Below are positions 44,699 to 56,999 of a stretch of 64,000 bases of DNA, in pieces. Origin of the DNA: Bactericera cockerelli (lineage: Eukaryota; Arthropoda; Insecta; Hemiptera; Triozidae). The stretch covers positions 25,909,759-25,973,758 of the forward strand of contig CM044958.1 of NCBI GenBank assembly GCA_024516035.1. Reading direction: 5' to 3'. Both the position numbers and the translations under genes were made by a program. The notes below the pieces were generated by a model. That model was not told the DNA's origin. It was given only the letters and a program-made list of their open reading frames with translations, and searched no databases. Numbering within the stretch: position 1 is the first letter of the stretch; every line of letters starts with the position of its first letter.

Positions 44699-45315
44699 AA
44701 TATTCACGTTTTTCGACTTAAAAATGACATTTTGTATGTTTGATGGGCTTGCGAAGCGGCGGGGCGGATGTAACCCGCTAGTATCGTATACAATTTTCTT
44801 TCATGGCGTTTAGCAGAACAATATTTCTTACGATCAAGGAAGTTGTAGGAGTATTATTTAGCTTTTATACTACAAATTTACTATCACAAAAAGAACGATA
44901 AGTTGTGTTTGAAGATATGTTAGACAAAAAATAACTCACGTCAGTATTTCTTACCGTGAGTCCTGTGTACCACGTTCGTGGCTTGTGAAATGAGAATTAT
45001 TTTGGAATCAATCTATGTTCTGGGGAACAATTCTTAAAGTGTTAGATACTAGATTTTAACGCCATTTTAAAATACATACCTACCTACAAATTATTATCAA
45101 AGAAATATCATAGAGACAAAATCCTTATCAAAGTCCTAACTCGTGTGCGGTATCCAGGAAAACTTTTAATCTTGTGGCTATGAATAATTAGTTCAGATGA
45201 CAATATATCCTAGTCACATATTACTATTACAAAATATGTTTCAATATGGAGTTGCATATAATCTCGTCTTTGTTGGTACTTGTATGAATGTTATAATAGT
45301 TTTTTTTAAAGTTAT
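44699..45315. other. Intergenic, nothing recognised
   Basis: AT-rich; no gene supported. Confidence 0.35.
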
Positions 45316-45455
45316 CATATTTGTGTTAATCACTTTCGTGATATCACAACTACTCAAACTCGCTTTACTAAATCTACGCTGCAACCGGGACTTGAACTAC
45401 CGACCCCCAGGTTACAAGTCCGCCGTCTTATCGCTCAAGCTACTGAGGTCGGTGT
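45316..45455 (-). repeat. S4 SINE copy
   Basis: GTTATCATATTTGTGTTAAT, CTACGCTGCAACCGGGACTT, CCCCAGGTTACAAGTCCGCC and CAAGCTACTGAGGTCGGTG: body plus complete tRNA-like head on the minus strand. Confidence 0.72.
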
Positions 45456-47349
45456 ATGAATGTTATATCGTGAAAGTAAGCTATGTTATATATCGTGGAT
45501 ATCACACATTTTTTGTGGTATTTGCGTATCCCCGTTACTCATTTAGGTAACTGGTTAAATATAAACGAATTTAGCGCTAATTTAATTGATATTAAAAAAT
45601 AACAATTCAAAATTTAAACATGAAATATAATATTTTTAAAGAATTTATTTATAGTTCAATAATTAAAACTTTTTTCATTACAATTTACAACTTTGTTATA
45701 TTCATAATTCATAGAATTCAATTTTTCAATATTTACAGCCAATAGGAATAGTAGATTTTTACAACATAATAAAATTTAATAGAATCTCATTTTTTTCTGA
45801 ATATATAAGTTATTATTTCTACATGAAAATTGTTTGTTTACTAATACACAAAAAGAACTATGTCTTAATTTATCCTGGAATTCCTAAATAATCTCTTCAT
45901 GAAGTGAGTATTAAAACCACTCATTATTTTTATTGATCTGAAGATTGACTTTTTCAGCCCACAGCTACTATTTAACCTTTATTTATTTAAGAGCTATGTT
46001 GGCGCGATATATTCATACCAATGCACCAGAAAAGGCTACTTGGTATAAATGATTATTATATATCAATAAAATAATATATATCAGTAAATACAAATTTTGT
46101 TTTCGACTAGTTTGAAATCATAGTGACAATCAAAGACGACTGAAAATGAGAATCAAGGACGCATACAGGTACGCATTAAAATAATATCGTTCAAACCCTT
46201 TAGATGCTGGCTATTCCCGGAACAAACCAGGCTGTGTAAGGTTATATGGTTAGTTTAGTTTTCATCGATTTGAGTAAAACCCCCGCCTAAAATTACCCCG
46301 ATGTTAACAAGACGGTGAGTAAAAAGGAGATCGATTTTTACCAAATTTGTAGTTTATTATTGTAGTTAAAAATACTCTTCAGGTTGTTTCTCAATTAGAT
46401 GTCAATCCGAAAAGGGATTTCTAGGGCTATAAAGAATTGAAATAAACTACGGATCAATTCCTTAACATTTTTGAATAAATTGGTATTATGCCATTTCTAT
46501 GGTCGCCCCTACCATGTCCTACACTTTTTTCCATTTTTTTTCCCCTTCAAAACTATGAATGATATAATAAAAATGAAAACAGAATCAGGATGACGACAGT
46601 AATTGCTTATTTTAAACATATTTCGTTATTTGAAAATTTTAAGGTAAATTTCACTTACAAGGCTAAAAAAAAACGACAAATAACATATTTTCCTCCTTTT
46701 TTAGTCCACCCTGTATCGTCTAAAATAATTGAACGAGGAGAAAATGGCAAAAAAGCATAATTGTACCAATTGTACCATACTCTTAGGTTCATATTTCAAT
46801 AAACCCGATGAAGCTAACTTCAACAGTTATGAAAAGGTGTCGTGTTCTTAAAGAAGGGATTGACACCTAGTTTAATTCCATTTTTTATAGCCACTGAAAA
46901 ACACCTTTTTGAATTGATATATAATTGAGTTTTAAAAGTAAAAAATGTATTGGTTGATTTTTTTTAAATTTTCTAGACAAAAGTAACTCTTCAGTATAAA
47001 GAGAAACAGATAGATTACAGATGTACAATTGTACATGTACATAAGTATAAAAGAACACCTGTACAGCTGTTTTGAGCCAATTGACACTCATTAACATACA
47101 ATAGTTCTGAATATCCATTACATCAACAGAACTAACTCACTATATTGCACACTGAAATAAATACTTTGAGTTTCCACAATATTACAGAGTACATAAGCGT
47201 TACCTGTACAATTTTTAAAACAAAGTTTAATTATGCGAGGGAATTCTTCCACCATCTCATGATCACTCTTGAATGTGACATTAATTGACTAAACCACCGC
47301 CAGGTGTGCAGAGATAGCTCTCTTCTAGTGAGGCCAGAGCCCCCTGGTG
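45456..47349. other. WDR20 downstream region
   Basis: No coding region recognised. The part next to 47350 should include the WDR20 3' UTR; no AATAAA on the minus strand lies close enough to fix its end. Very AT-rich. Confidence 0.4.
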
Positions 47350-50300
47350 TTATACAACGGTACTAGACCCGGTGCCTGCTACCAGATGGGAGTTTTGATT
47401 ACTCTGAAATTAAAGTTGGGATAAATTATTAAGACAATTGAGCAACACCCAAAAATGAAGAAAACTTGTCTGACTGGGGCACCTTACACAGGGAAATGAC
47501 CAGTGTCTTTAGTCTGGGTGATGAAAGGGATTTTAGGGGGGGTAACATTGATTTGGATCAAAGCGTCTCAAGAAAATTTTATGACTGATTCTTATAGCTA
47601 ATTACCCATAGATCTCTACGTGTTAAGCATTTTCCACAATTCAAGGCGTCTATATAAAATGGCCACAAAAAAATTGGTAGTTCTAATAATGACCTGTGAT
47701 ATTTTCTAACGCAAATTGTCAACAGCATGAAAGTTCATATTTTTTATTCGTATTGAATAAAAATCACTGCTTGACCATTTTACTTTTACATTAAAAAATT
47801 TAGCCCTAATTAAAAAAGCCTCCTTTCCATATCAGTGTCCAAAAAAGGGCTCTATAAGGTGATGTCAGGATTACGGGAACAGATCTCAGTATCTCAAGTT
47901 GTTCATCAAATTAAATATCTAGATAAGAGCATTAATTTTATGACACAAAGAAGTATTTTTTGAGCACTTTTATTCACCACGGGTAGTATTTTTTTATCTT
48001 ACAATGTAGTAGGTCTTGTTATTTTTTTAATTTGAATATCCAAATCATTCATTCTCACAAATATCAGTCACTTTGAATTATTCCCTTTGAAGAAATACAC
48101 AAATTCACACAAGTTGGACTAAAATTACACAATTTGAACCCTAGATTATAATAATAATAATATCGTCTTATTTATACTGCCCGATTAGGACTATTAAAGT
48201 CCCATTATTCCAGCAGTAAGTCCAAGACATATTATTATGTGGTAAAAATCCCAAATGGGAGGATAACTTGTCATGTCTCGGCTGGGTTTCGAACCCACGA
48301 CCTCTGGAATCTCTCGATTCACCGCCTTTACCACTGAGCTACCGGGACTGAATTGTGCACTTACAATTTTCCCAGGTCGGGCCCAGGTGTACACGTAGCC
48401 GTCTTGGCAGGCAGCGACGAAGCAGTCTTCCTTGAACACCAGGGCCGTCAGGCGCTCGTGAGCTATCTTCTTCCTGATGAGGGGCTCTATGCGAGGGCAT
48501 TGGTCGTAGCGGGGACAAGAGGCTGTGCCTGGGGTGATAGTTAGGACCACATTATTAGAGCAAAGATAAGGGGAGACGGTTCCGTAAGTCTAAGGGCGGA
48601 ATTAATAGACGTTTTTGTAATACCTCTGCGGCGCTAAGTCACGGATTGCGTACTGTGTAAGATAGGGAAAACCGACACTTACCAACGACTTAAGTTATTG
48701 ATGTTGTCTATTAATTCCGCCCTAACTCTTCATCTTTCCAGCCGACCTCAGTAGCTTGATCGAAAAGGCGGGCAGATTTGTAACCTGGAGGCTGGTTGTT
48801 CGAGTCCTAATTTCGGTGAGAATTTAGCAGCGTGAGTTTCACTAGTTGTGACTTCACGAAAGTGACAACATAATTATTACGAGTATTACGAACTTTCTAC
48901 CATTCACAGTGCACTAGGACTTAGAAATATTCCCATATGATGGTCCATTTCATTTAGTCCTAATTTTTTAGGAATAATACTTGACCTACTTACAGGCTAA
49001 TAGTTTCATTATTGAATAACTAAGTTAATAACTGTCATTTTCTGCATTTATTGTTACTCCCCGCGCTGCCGCTGTGTTACATGGGAAGATGACTTTTTGA
49101 CAACAGAAGAAAAGCAATTAGGGAAGCAATAGAAGAAAATGAGAATATACCTATCAGTCGCATGGGGTCTGTAGAGTCAGGACCTGCCAATGTATGGTGG
49201 TTGTGGTCTCCATGGTGCTTGTGTTTGTCACTCGAACCAAAGCTGAACCCGGCGAGACGTTGCGTCAGAGAGGTGACGGGGTGTGACACATCTCCTGCAA
49301 CAGTATCGTTTCAGCCATGTAGATTCATCTTTCTAATAAAATACTTCTATCCCCAACGATAGCAAAATGGACGAGATTTTCTATTTGTAAAAACTAAAAA
49401 AAATACTTCTTGTCAATTGTTGAGGTTATATCTTCTCAATATGGAAAACATAATTGTTGGGGATTGAACCACCAAACTTAAAGTTTAAACATATGGAGCA
49501 GTTGGTACCGACCTCTGTAGTTAATGCAGCGGTCTCGCAAACTAAAGGTACGTGAATCAAGTCCCAAGCATGACAAATAGATGATATCACAAAAGTAGAG
49601 GAACCAGAGAGAATATAAAAATAAGAAATGTATACATGTACTGGTGGTCATGGTCAATATTGATATTCTGGTTATTCAGGTGGCATGGGGATCTTTTGGT
49701 TCGAGTTCCAATCAATTATTAATTCTAAAATGTCAAAAAACTAGTTTTAAATCATCTACGTTAAACTCAAATGGAATGTACAATGAATATGCAATGATAA
49801 ATAATCGCTAATCGTGCACTATAATTTTAAACCAACATTAGTAATTTTTACTTTATCATAGTATATTTTCATTTCACCAACTTTGCCATTCTCTTTTTGA
49901 TTCCATAAGGTTAATTTTAGCTTAGGATGTAATATACTTAAATAGCTCGTTGCTGTAAAATCAAGAATCCAATTCTTAGCTTAGTGAATTACTAGACTTT
50001 CCCTCACCTGTGTCTTTATGATTTGATGTTGAGTTGGAATTGTTGTGACACTTGAGCGTTCCATTGCCCGTACTACTATTATTAATCAGTGAGGTATTGT
50101 TGTTATTACTACTAGTCTTGGTTCTGGAGAAGATGTTGGTCTGCGTCAAGACATCTTCGGTGATGTCCCATAAACACAGCTGAGTGTCTTGTCCCACTGA
50201 TCCTAGCCTGAGAGTGAAAATAAATATTGCTATATTAGTGAGGCCTACAGTTCAGAAAACTACAATTTTATCAGAATTAAAAAACAAAACATGGCCCATG

Positions 50301-53300
50301 TAAAACATCATCATAAATTAAATGAGAATTATAAAGAAACAAAATAAATTGGTGTGAACATCACAAGACATTCTGTTACCTTGAACAGTTCTTTTTTAAA
50401 GTTCCAACAACAAAAATCTGGCAGTAATTAAAAAAAAAAACAGTTATCCTACCAAAGTGTGGAACTTCAACTTTCCTGTAGAACAATCAGCATTCAGTAT
50501 ATCAAACAATAACCTCCATGTAACTGAGTATTACAGAATTATTAATTTTGTTTTTCAAATCTCCTATAATCCATTTTTTTTCTTTATTTAGTCCATGCTT
50601 CTACCAATGATTGTATCTCATATCAAAGCAGCTCCTTATTGTTCTCCAGGAGAAATCAGTGGACTTCAAAACATCAAAAGCTTAGATCTGCGAAATTCGC
50701 CAGGATTTGAATGTGGATTATCTACACACAAGTAACAACCTATTAGGCCAAAAAAAGGAAACCATTCTCACCTATAGCACTGTACTTTGTCCTCTGCTGA
50801 ATCCAGCTGAGAACAGTATGGATCAAAAGCAACCACGTTGACCCAGGAATGATGTCCGTCCCCCCTGGCGACCACTACTTTGTCCTGCAGCCTCCACACT
50901 GTGACCAGGTCGTCCTCGCCCCCCACCACCACATACTTGCTGTCCGGAGACCAGCACACACACAGGAACCCCCCGTAGTAGCTGCGAGCCCTACCCACCA
51001 GCTCAAGCGTGCTGTAGTTGAACACGCGAAGAAACCCATCCTGAAGAGAAACATATCACAGTTAATATTTCGTCGAATCAAAATAGTGCCATAATCATAT
51101 GGGAGTTTTTTACAATTATTTTTGACAGCCCCTAAATGGTTTCAGAAAGCACAAAAAATCAAATATGCAAGATACACTTGGTTGAATTTCAAGGCAATCT
51201 ATGTGTAAAATAATGTTTTTGATTTGCTGTAATTTTCAAAGGACCCCGCATATTTATAGAGTGATAGAGGTCTCCATGTTGAATTTTTGATATGCCCATC
51301 TCAGTCACAGTCAGGTAAAAATGTTCATAACTCATTTGCCCAGAAGAGCAAAAGAAGTGCTCTGTCTGAGCAAAGAGGAATTAAAAATCTTTACTGGCTT
51401 TTTAACAGGTCATTGTAGCCTCAACTACCATCTAAACAAGATGGACATCACTCACGACCCAAAGTGCAGTCTCTGTAAAGAAGCCCCAGAAACAGCCAAA
51501 CACAATTCTCTTTGAATGTGGAGCAGCCTCTGACACTCAACTGAAACACTTCTCAAGGCTGATTCTAACACCTAAAGAAGTTACTGAAATCAGTAATCAA
51601 AGAATCAGCTACATTAATAGCTTTGATCTCTTTTAGTTTTACAGGGGCATGTCACAAAAGATCTATTTAAGGTTGTAGTGACAAATAGCTTTTGCAGCCA
51701 ATAGACCTACTTATACCAATACCAAATTTTAATAAATTTTAAATGTGAGAGTAGGTTATGCAACAAGAAGTAAGCTCAAAGGCTCCAAATGTACCTGAGA
51801 TACTACAGCAAGGTAGACATGGCATGGAGAGAATGCAAACTCATTAACACTAGAGCCTTCGTATCCTATCACCCAGCGGTTTACTGGATTCAGAGGAGAC
51901 TTTGATTTGAGCGTGTAAACAGCATAACCTTCACCTGTGAATTAAAACACATTAGTATTGAATGAAACTGAAGAACAGTGTACTTGGTAGTAATTCCTTA
52001 CAAAAACTATTTTTTTAAATAAATTGTTGAGCTAATCACATTTCACATTGCTTTATTTTTCCATTTGGTAATTAAAACCTATTTCTAACAACCATCAATT
52101 GTCACTATGAAACAAAATCCATTAGCATTAAATATGGATAGATAATTTTATAAACTGATGCCTTTGTTGATGTGCTGCAGGCCTAGCCTAGTCTGGAAAA
52201 GAAGCTAATAGATTTATATATTAAATATATATACTTACAATTTATACACACACACATCATTTTATAATATAAGACATAAAACTTACCTGATTGAAGAAGT
52301 TGATAGGAAGGGGTAGATATACAACAGGGTAAATCTTGATTAAACAAATACATATGACCACTTGCATAAGAGGCTAGGAACAAATTTTTACTATTAGGTA
52401 CCCATCGAACACAGGTGACTTTTGATTTATCAATTGATGTATGCTCATTGAATGTTTTGAAATCTTTTTCTTCTCTCTTAATAGGATCAAATAACTGGAT
52501 TGGTCCTGTTGAGAATCCAACTACTAGACATAATGAATCTACTGTAGCAGTAAACCTATTGAAATCATGACTTGTTGGGTTGGTACCCTTGTAAATTTTC
52601 TTGTCCACATATTTAGTTAAGTCAGCAGCCTGTAATCAGATCATAAAAAGTTTGGTAAATATTTAGGAGTAAATATTTAAGAATTTTAGGAGTTGATCAA
52701 AGATCCGTTTGATGAAAGTATTGACAAGAGGGTTCAATTGAGTATAGATTTTGACATAGATTAAAAATATCAAATAAAAAAAAAGCAGTTCCATTTTAAA
52801 ATAGAAAGTTAGTGCCTGTTTCACTACTTTTAAGATGCCCTGTAGAAATTTCAATAAAAATTCAAGTCTCTATCTTTAGCTGTTAAAAGGTAAAAATCAA
52901 ACCTGGGACTTTAAGTACACTCCGTGTAATAATTTCAATTTGAGAGATGTATTAATTTTAATTTGAGAGATAGGCAATAGGAATAAAATTTCTTGGAATC
53001 CAGATAAAACATCAACAAGATCCTGAAAAGCTCTGCAGAATCCACAGGCAAACTATTTTTTCACATTGCAGTGAATTTTTATTCTCACTTCTGTCTCATT
53101 CTCTTTTGTGTGGATGTTTGAAAAATATGAAAGCCCAATCTAAGAAAACTATATCTAAGTTGATTATAAATTATTAATCATAACTTTCTGTGTACGTGGA
53201 CACGTTTGTGTGCCTACCTGGACAAAAAATTGTCCACGTAGTTTTAATATTGTAACTGTCAAAAAACTTTTAAATTTTTAACTGTGTATTTCTTGTCTTT

Positions 53301-53865
53301 CCAATGCTTTAAGACCACTTGACCAACAAAATTAAATAGAAAATAAGCAGTATTTATATAATAGCAATGAAACAGCAGTTACTGTATTGCTTATGGTCTG
53401 TTTGCTAATCTAATAGTAAGCCTCCTCTCAGATGGGAAAGAAGTGAGAAATGGCACAATACTCCCCATTTAGGTACTGCTGGCTCTGAGGATTGAACCCT
53501 GGACTTTCTGCAATCTAACTGCATTATTTGGTCAAGATGAGTTCCAAAGACTAATTCAGCTGTGCAAAATGTAAAAAAAAGGAAACTATATTTTAAACTC
53601 TCACCTTCTTTACTCCCTTATACACAAACACATAGAGTTCTTTGCCTGTATTGAAACACAACCTTTCTGGATAGCCACTAGGGTCTGGATCAGGCAAAGT
53701 GATAAAGGAGACCTTAACCGCAGTATTTCCTTGATTAGTTGTGTAAGCTACTCTGTTAGGCCGAGAGTATTCGGACAGTGTCATTCTCTTGTAAGTTCCA
53801 TCTCTTACTACAAACTGAGTCTTGAGTTTATCCTCTTCCTCACCACCGTCAACACTTGATGCCAT
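47350..53865 (-). CDS. WDR20: WD repeat-containing protein 20, complete (8 coding exons)
   Basis: The protein is a WD40 scaffold; in other animals it binds and activates the deubiquitinases USP12 and USP46 together with WDR48/UAF1. The coding exons, in order, are 53865-53605, 52629-52287, 51934-51795, 51040-50772, 50207-50008, 49294-49151, 48528-48365 and 47403-47350. All junctions are GT-AG, and the sum is 1575 bases (524 aa plus TAA). Landmarks: KTQFVVRDGTYKR (about 18-30), EYSRPNRVAY, RLCFNTGKELYVFVYKGVKK (to 87), TNPTSHDFN, DKSKVTCVRWVPNSKNLFLA (about 155-175), SVNEFAFSP, GGFLCVCWSPDSKYVVVGGE (about 270-289) and DDLVTVW, GHHSWVNVVAFDPY, SVGQDTQLCLWDITEDVL (about 340-357), and KKIAHERLTALVFKEDC with TWARPGKI (to 507). 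These match vertebrate WDR20 throughout (569 aa in human). Exon 8 has only 17 codons, SNQNSHLVAGTGSSTVV. The start at 53865 (context GTAATGG) was chosen over 53913 because it aligns with the family N-terminus. Confidence 0.93.
48147..48349 (-). repeat. S1 SINE in WDR20 intron 7
   Basis: Full-length minus-strand copy: head CAGTCCCGGTAGCTCAGTGG...GTGGGTTCGAAACCCAGCCG, body, and an ATT-repeat tail at 48147-48162. Its head starts only 15 bases downstream of the exon 7 donor, in the same orientation as the gene, so it is transcribed as part of the pre-mRNA. Confidence 0.8.
48593..48723. mobile_element. 131-bp MITE, copy 2, in WDR20 intron 6
   Basis: AGGGCGGAATTAATAGACGT on the left and GTCTATTAATTCCGCCCT on the right are terminal inverted repeats. 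The interior (TTTTGTAATACCTCTGCG, CTAAGTCACGGATTGCGTAC, GATAGGGAAAACCGAC) is the reverse complement of 12389-12519. Confidence 0.78.
48738..48885 (+). repeat. S4 SINE in WDR20 intron 6, antisense
   Basis: The head CCGACCTCAGTAGCTTGATC...GGTTGTTCGAGTCC and a body with AGCAGCGTGAGTTTCAC and GTGACTTCACGAAAGTGAC match the reverse complement of the other S4 copies. Confidence 0.65.
49500..49580 (+). repeat. tRNA-like head related to S4
   Basis: GGTACCGACCTCTGTAGTTA and CGTGAATCAAGTCCC have S4-like spacing. It is weak and lacks a recognisable body. Confidence 0.35.
51325..51640 (+). pseudogene. LINE C-terminal relic in WDR20 intron 3
   Basis: The frame at 51321-51515 reads LKIFTGFLTGHCSLNYHLNK, then MDITHDPKCSLCKEAPETAK and H. 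After a one-base shift near 51500 it continues ILFECGAASDTQLKHFSRLI...NQRISYINSFDLF, stop at about 51635. This is the region after RNase H in Jockey/CR1-type LINEs (LTGHCxLNxHL, CxxC...H...C). The catalytic domains are gone. It lies antisense to WDR20. Confidence 0.75.
53368..53500 (-). repeat. S2 SINE fragment in WDR20 intron 1
   Basis: GCAATGAAACAGCAGTTACT, CTTATGGTCTGTTTGC, AGATGGGAAAGAAGTGAG and CACAATACTCCCCATTTAGG are a diverged S2 body without the tRNA head. Confidence 0.55.
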
Positions 53866-54302
53866 TACTCCACAATGATCGCCTTCATCCGTCAGTCTGT
53901 CATGATTTAGCATTTAGAAAGTGGATCCATGGATAATTTACTCGATAAAGATTAGCATGAACTCACTAGAGAAAAAGATAACAAGTGATAACTTAACACT
54001 CCACTTATCACTATTTGCTTAAGCTGTAATCTGTGATTGTGATTGCTGGCTGGATTGCTCTCCTCTTTTCGTTCCCATGGGTTTGTTGTGTTTTGGATGT
54101 TGAAATGTAAACAGCTGATAAATAAAACCAGAAAGGGAAAATGGAATACCACCATTACGCACAATCGTTTATCGTTATGCACAAAGTTATCCGATAGTAT
54201 TATTTTCAAGACAATCGGACGGTTCTGGCCTTTAATTACCTATTGTAAAAAGATTAAACTAGACAATAACAAATATTTATCTGAAAACATAAACTAATTC
54301 AA

Positions 54303-54490
54303 TAAAAAATACACTGCCAATTCTGGAAACAATGTACTTCCCCATGATGAATGATTCACATTGTATACCTATAGGTACTCTTGGCAATAATTTATTTATC
54401 AATTTTTCATTAACGCTATATTCTGGGATTTTTTTTCTAAATCACTTTTGTATCTCCAAAGTATTACAAGCTATTCTCTTCAATCTCTTC
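54303..54490 (+). repeat. hpF 5' fragment
   Basis: CACTGCCAATTCTGGAAAC, then TACTTCCCCATGATGAATG and TATCTCCAAAGTATTACAAG, preceded by an A-run. The 3' part is missing or diverged. Confidence 0.55.
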
Positions 54491-54517
54491 AAATTTATAT
54501 AAAAGCAATCACACAGA

Positions 54518-54518
<1 letters not shown>

Positions 54519-54560
<42 letters not shown>
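54519..54560. repeat. CA microsatellite
   Basis: About 20 consecutive CA units. Confidence 0.95.
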
Positions 54561-54561
<1 letters not shown>

Positions 54562-55202
54562 GCGTCAAGTAAAAATTGAAAGTTCATGGTCACCCATACT
54601 TTTTTTATCCTGACTCGGTGTTGCTTAATATTAGTGAGATACCATGATGTGCCAAATTTCAAGTCCTCATGACTTGCTGTTCAAGTGCTACCTATGTATA
54701 TTTTTCAAGTCACCTATCCATTTTCTATCCTAGCTCGTCGTTTCTTAAAATTTGCAACATGACTTATCCAATAACCATTTCCGCTGCATGCAGCATGACG
54801 GACCTGTGTGCCAAATTTCCAGTCTCTAGCACTTTTTGTTAGAGCGCTACCTATAACACCTTCCTGTTCTGCCACAAAAGCCGCCCAATATGAAATCGTT
54901 ATGCATGAATACTCAACTTTTCGTTATCATCAGTAATGTAATTTAGGTTGGCACAACTGCAATATACGTGTGTCGGCTTGTTTATTTTTTTGTAACTCCA
55001 CATCATTGGCAATCTGTTCAAGTGTTCAAAAGTTTAAAGTTATCATTAATTCACTCTAATAATTTAATCCTTTTTATCCAAATTATAAATACCTTAATTC
55101 CTTGATATCCATCAATTAGACATTTTTTGTGACCTTCATAGACTTTTTGTGATCTCTATTGGTTAAATTTTGCATGAGTAAAATTCGTGAGTTGAGTTTG
55201 CC

Positions 55203-56966
55203 ATGATCAGAACTCTGTGCTTATCAGCAGGTTTAGTCCTCATCTACACGATATGTGTCCAAGGCATAATGTGGCATTTGGAGCCCAACACAAGGAAATG
55301 CTTACGAGAAGAGCTGGGACAGAATGTGCTCATAGCCGGAGACTATGATGTTACAGAGCTTCCGGGCCAGAGGGTGGACTATCAGGTAATTATTATCAAA
55401 CAAGGGGCAACTAGAGGTGAAAGCCTCAAGAGAAGGAAGAATCAGTATTATGATTTCTACCACTCTCAAGCCCTAACTTGCAATGGGCTTGGTCAAACCC
55501 TTATCCTAGATACTATAAGGGGCAAATTGGTGATGTCGGATATGTGATTTGTAGGGTCAAGACATTCATGCAAAGTGTAATGTCATCATGCAACCGTGTC
55601 ATACTTTTAGCTTGTAGAAAAAGACAAATGGAGTATTTTTTTTGGTAATTATTCAGAAGGTGGGCTTTCAAAGATATCAATTAAAATATAAAATAAAACT
55701 TTAAAAATTTCTGTCTCACTTATGCTCCAAAGTGTATTCTTTTACAAATACTAGAGTACAAATTTCAGCTTTCTAGTGTTTTGCCTTTGAGAATTGAAGT
55801 CAAAATTAATTTGTCTGGGTTATTCCATTACTTTCCTTTCTATAAGATAAAGAAGTAAAAAAGTCATACATTGTGATATTAATGATACACTTAATTGACT
55901 ATTACATATATTTAAATAAAAATTATATTCCTCTACAACTCTACACTTTACAGATAACAGATTCTAAAAATCATATCCTAGCACGTGGTGAAAATATCAA
56001 CAAAGGCAAATTCACATTTGTTACGGAGACTTATGATACAGTTGAGATCTGTTTTATATCCATGGTACCACCAGGTCATCCAGGCAGACCTCATGAAGTG
56101 TCTCTAATTGCAAAACAAGGAGTAGAAGCCAAGAACTATGAGGGTGTAAGTATTTTACCTTTGCAACTACTGAGAGATTATTATTATTATTGAACACTTT
56201 ATTAATAAGACGCCCCTTGAATCTGAAAAACATTGAAGGTAATGACAAGCAATAAAATACAGGTATGAAAATCATCCTGGAACAGTTTTTTTTTTTTTTA
56301 ATTTCAGTAGTTTAAAAAACCTAACCCATATCATTTATTAAAAAAATGAACAAATAAGTAGTCACCAATTCACCATGTCTAACTGGTGCAGCACATAAGG
56401 CTTGCAATGTTGACCTGGGTTTGAAATTTTTTGACTACTTTAGATATTACAGAGTCTGATCATACCTCGTGAGGAAAAAATGAGTAGCTGCTTTGATTTG
56501 AGCAGCTACCAGTGGCAAAATTATGGTCTAAATGAGGTATCACTACCAATGAATTTCTAATATTAGGAATCTCAAGTACTTTTTTTATATATTCTATTGA
56601 GTTTTTTTTTCTCTCTTGCTAGTGAAATCAAGTATCAGTATGAAGTAAAATAATATTTTAAACTAGAATTAAATTATTTGATTTGGACTTAATTTTCGTA
56701 TAATTTCTTCATTTTAGATTGGAGAAGCTGCAAAATTGAAACCCTTAGAAATTGAACTGAAAATTCTTGAAGACCTTTCATCTGCAGTTGTTCAAGATTT
56801 TGTACAAATGAAAAAGCGAGAGGAAGAGATGAGAGATACAAATGAGTCCACAAACAATCGTGTCCTTTACTTCAGCATATTTAGTATGGTGTGCTTACTT
56901 AGTTTGGCAACTTGGCAAGTATTGTACTTGCGTAACTTCTTCAAAACAAAAAAACTGATAGAGTAA
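55203..56966 (+). CDS. bai: p24-family cargo receptor TMED10 (baiser), complete
   Basis: Type I membrane protein of the p24 delta class that cycles between ER and Golgi in COPI/COPII vesicles and helps sort secretory cargo. Three exons, all phase 0: 55203-55385, 55954-56145 and 56718-56966 (207 aa plus TAA). Residues 1-20 ([20 protein letters not shown]) are the signal peptide. The GOLD domain follows, with [10 protein letters not shown] and, in exon 2, [15 protein letters not shown], whose Cys pairs with that of RKC in this family. HGVEAKNYE is seen here as [10 protein letters not shown]. The stalk [20 protein letters not shown] with [20 protein letters not shown] is nearly identical to the human protein. 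A membrane helix ([20 protein letters not shown]) precedes the tail [12 protein letters not shown], which keeps the FF and dilysine sorting signals. Reading through the first donor would add a spurious tail to 55547. Confidence 0.95.
55845..55875 (+). repeat. Isolated hpE-like hairpin in TMED10 intron 1
   Basis: ACTTTCCTTTCTATAAGATA, then AAGAAGTAAAAAA: a decayed hpE terminal hairpin with A tail. Confidence 0.5.
56380..56540 (+). repeat. S6 SINE copy in TMED10 intron 2
   Basis: CTTGCAATGTTGACCTGGGT, ATACCTCGTGAGGAAAAAAT, GAGTAGCTGCTTTGATTTGA and CAGCTACCAGTGGCAAAAT match 62286-62480 in order. The head has decayed. Confidence 0.65.
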
Positions 56967-56999
56967 CTTGAGAGCCAGGTATATTCAAAGGTGTATAAA

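Larger units (their letters stand above)
53866..55202. promoter_or_regulatory. Intergenic span between divergent WDR20 and TMED10
   Basis: The two start codons are about 1.3 kb apart and point away from each other, so both promoters must lie here. No TATA box, initiator or DPE is clear. The middle is filled with repeats: an hpF 5' fragment (54303-54490), a CA run (54519-54560) and two related hp-type blocks (54640-54690 and 54805-54855). The usable promoter sequence is therefore probably confined to the few hundred bases nearest each gene. Confidence 0.4.

Noticed and set aside
48838..49580. Second promoter or exon of WDR20 near the tRNA-like sequences
   Set aside because: These are SINE heads within introns; exons 6 and 7 are accounted for.
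50849..51094. 81-aa open frame on the plus strand, rich in Pro and His
   Set aside because: It is the antisense shadow of WDR20 exon 4.
55203..55547. 114-aa protein ending at 55547
   Set aside because: This reads through the first TMED10 donor at 55385; the continuation lacks p24 features, while splicing to 55954 restores the family sequence.
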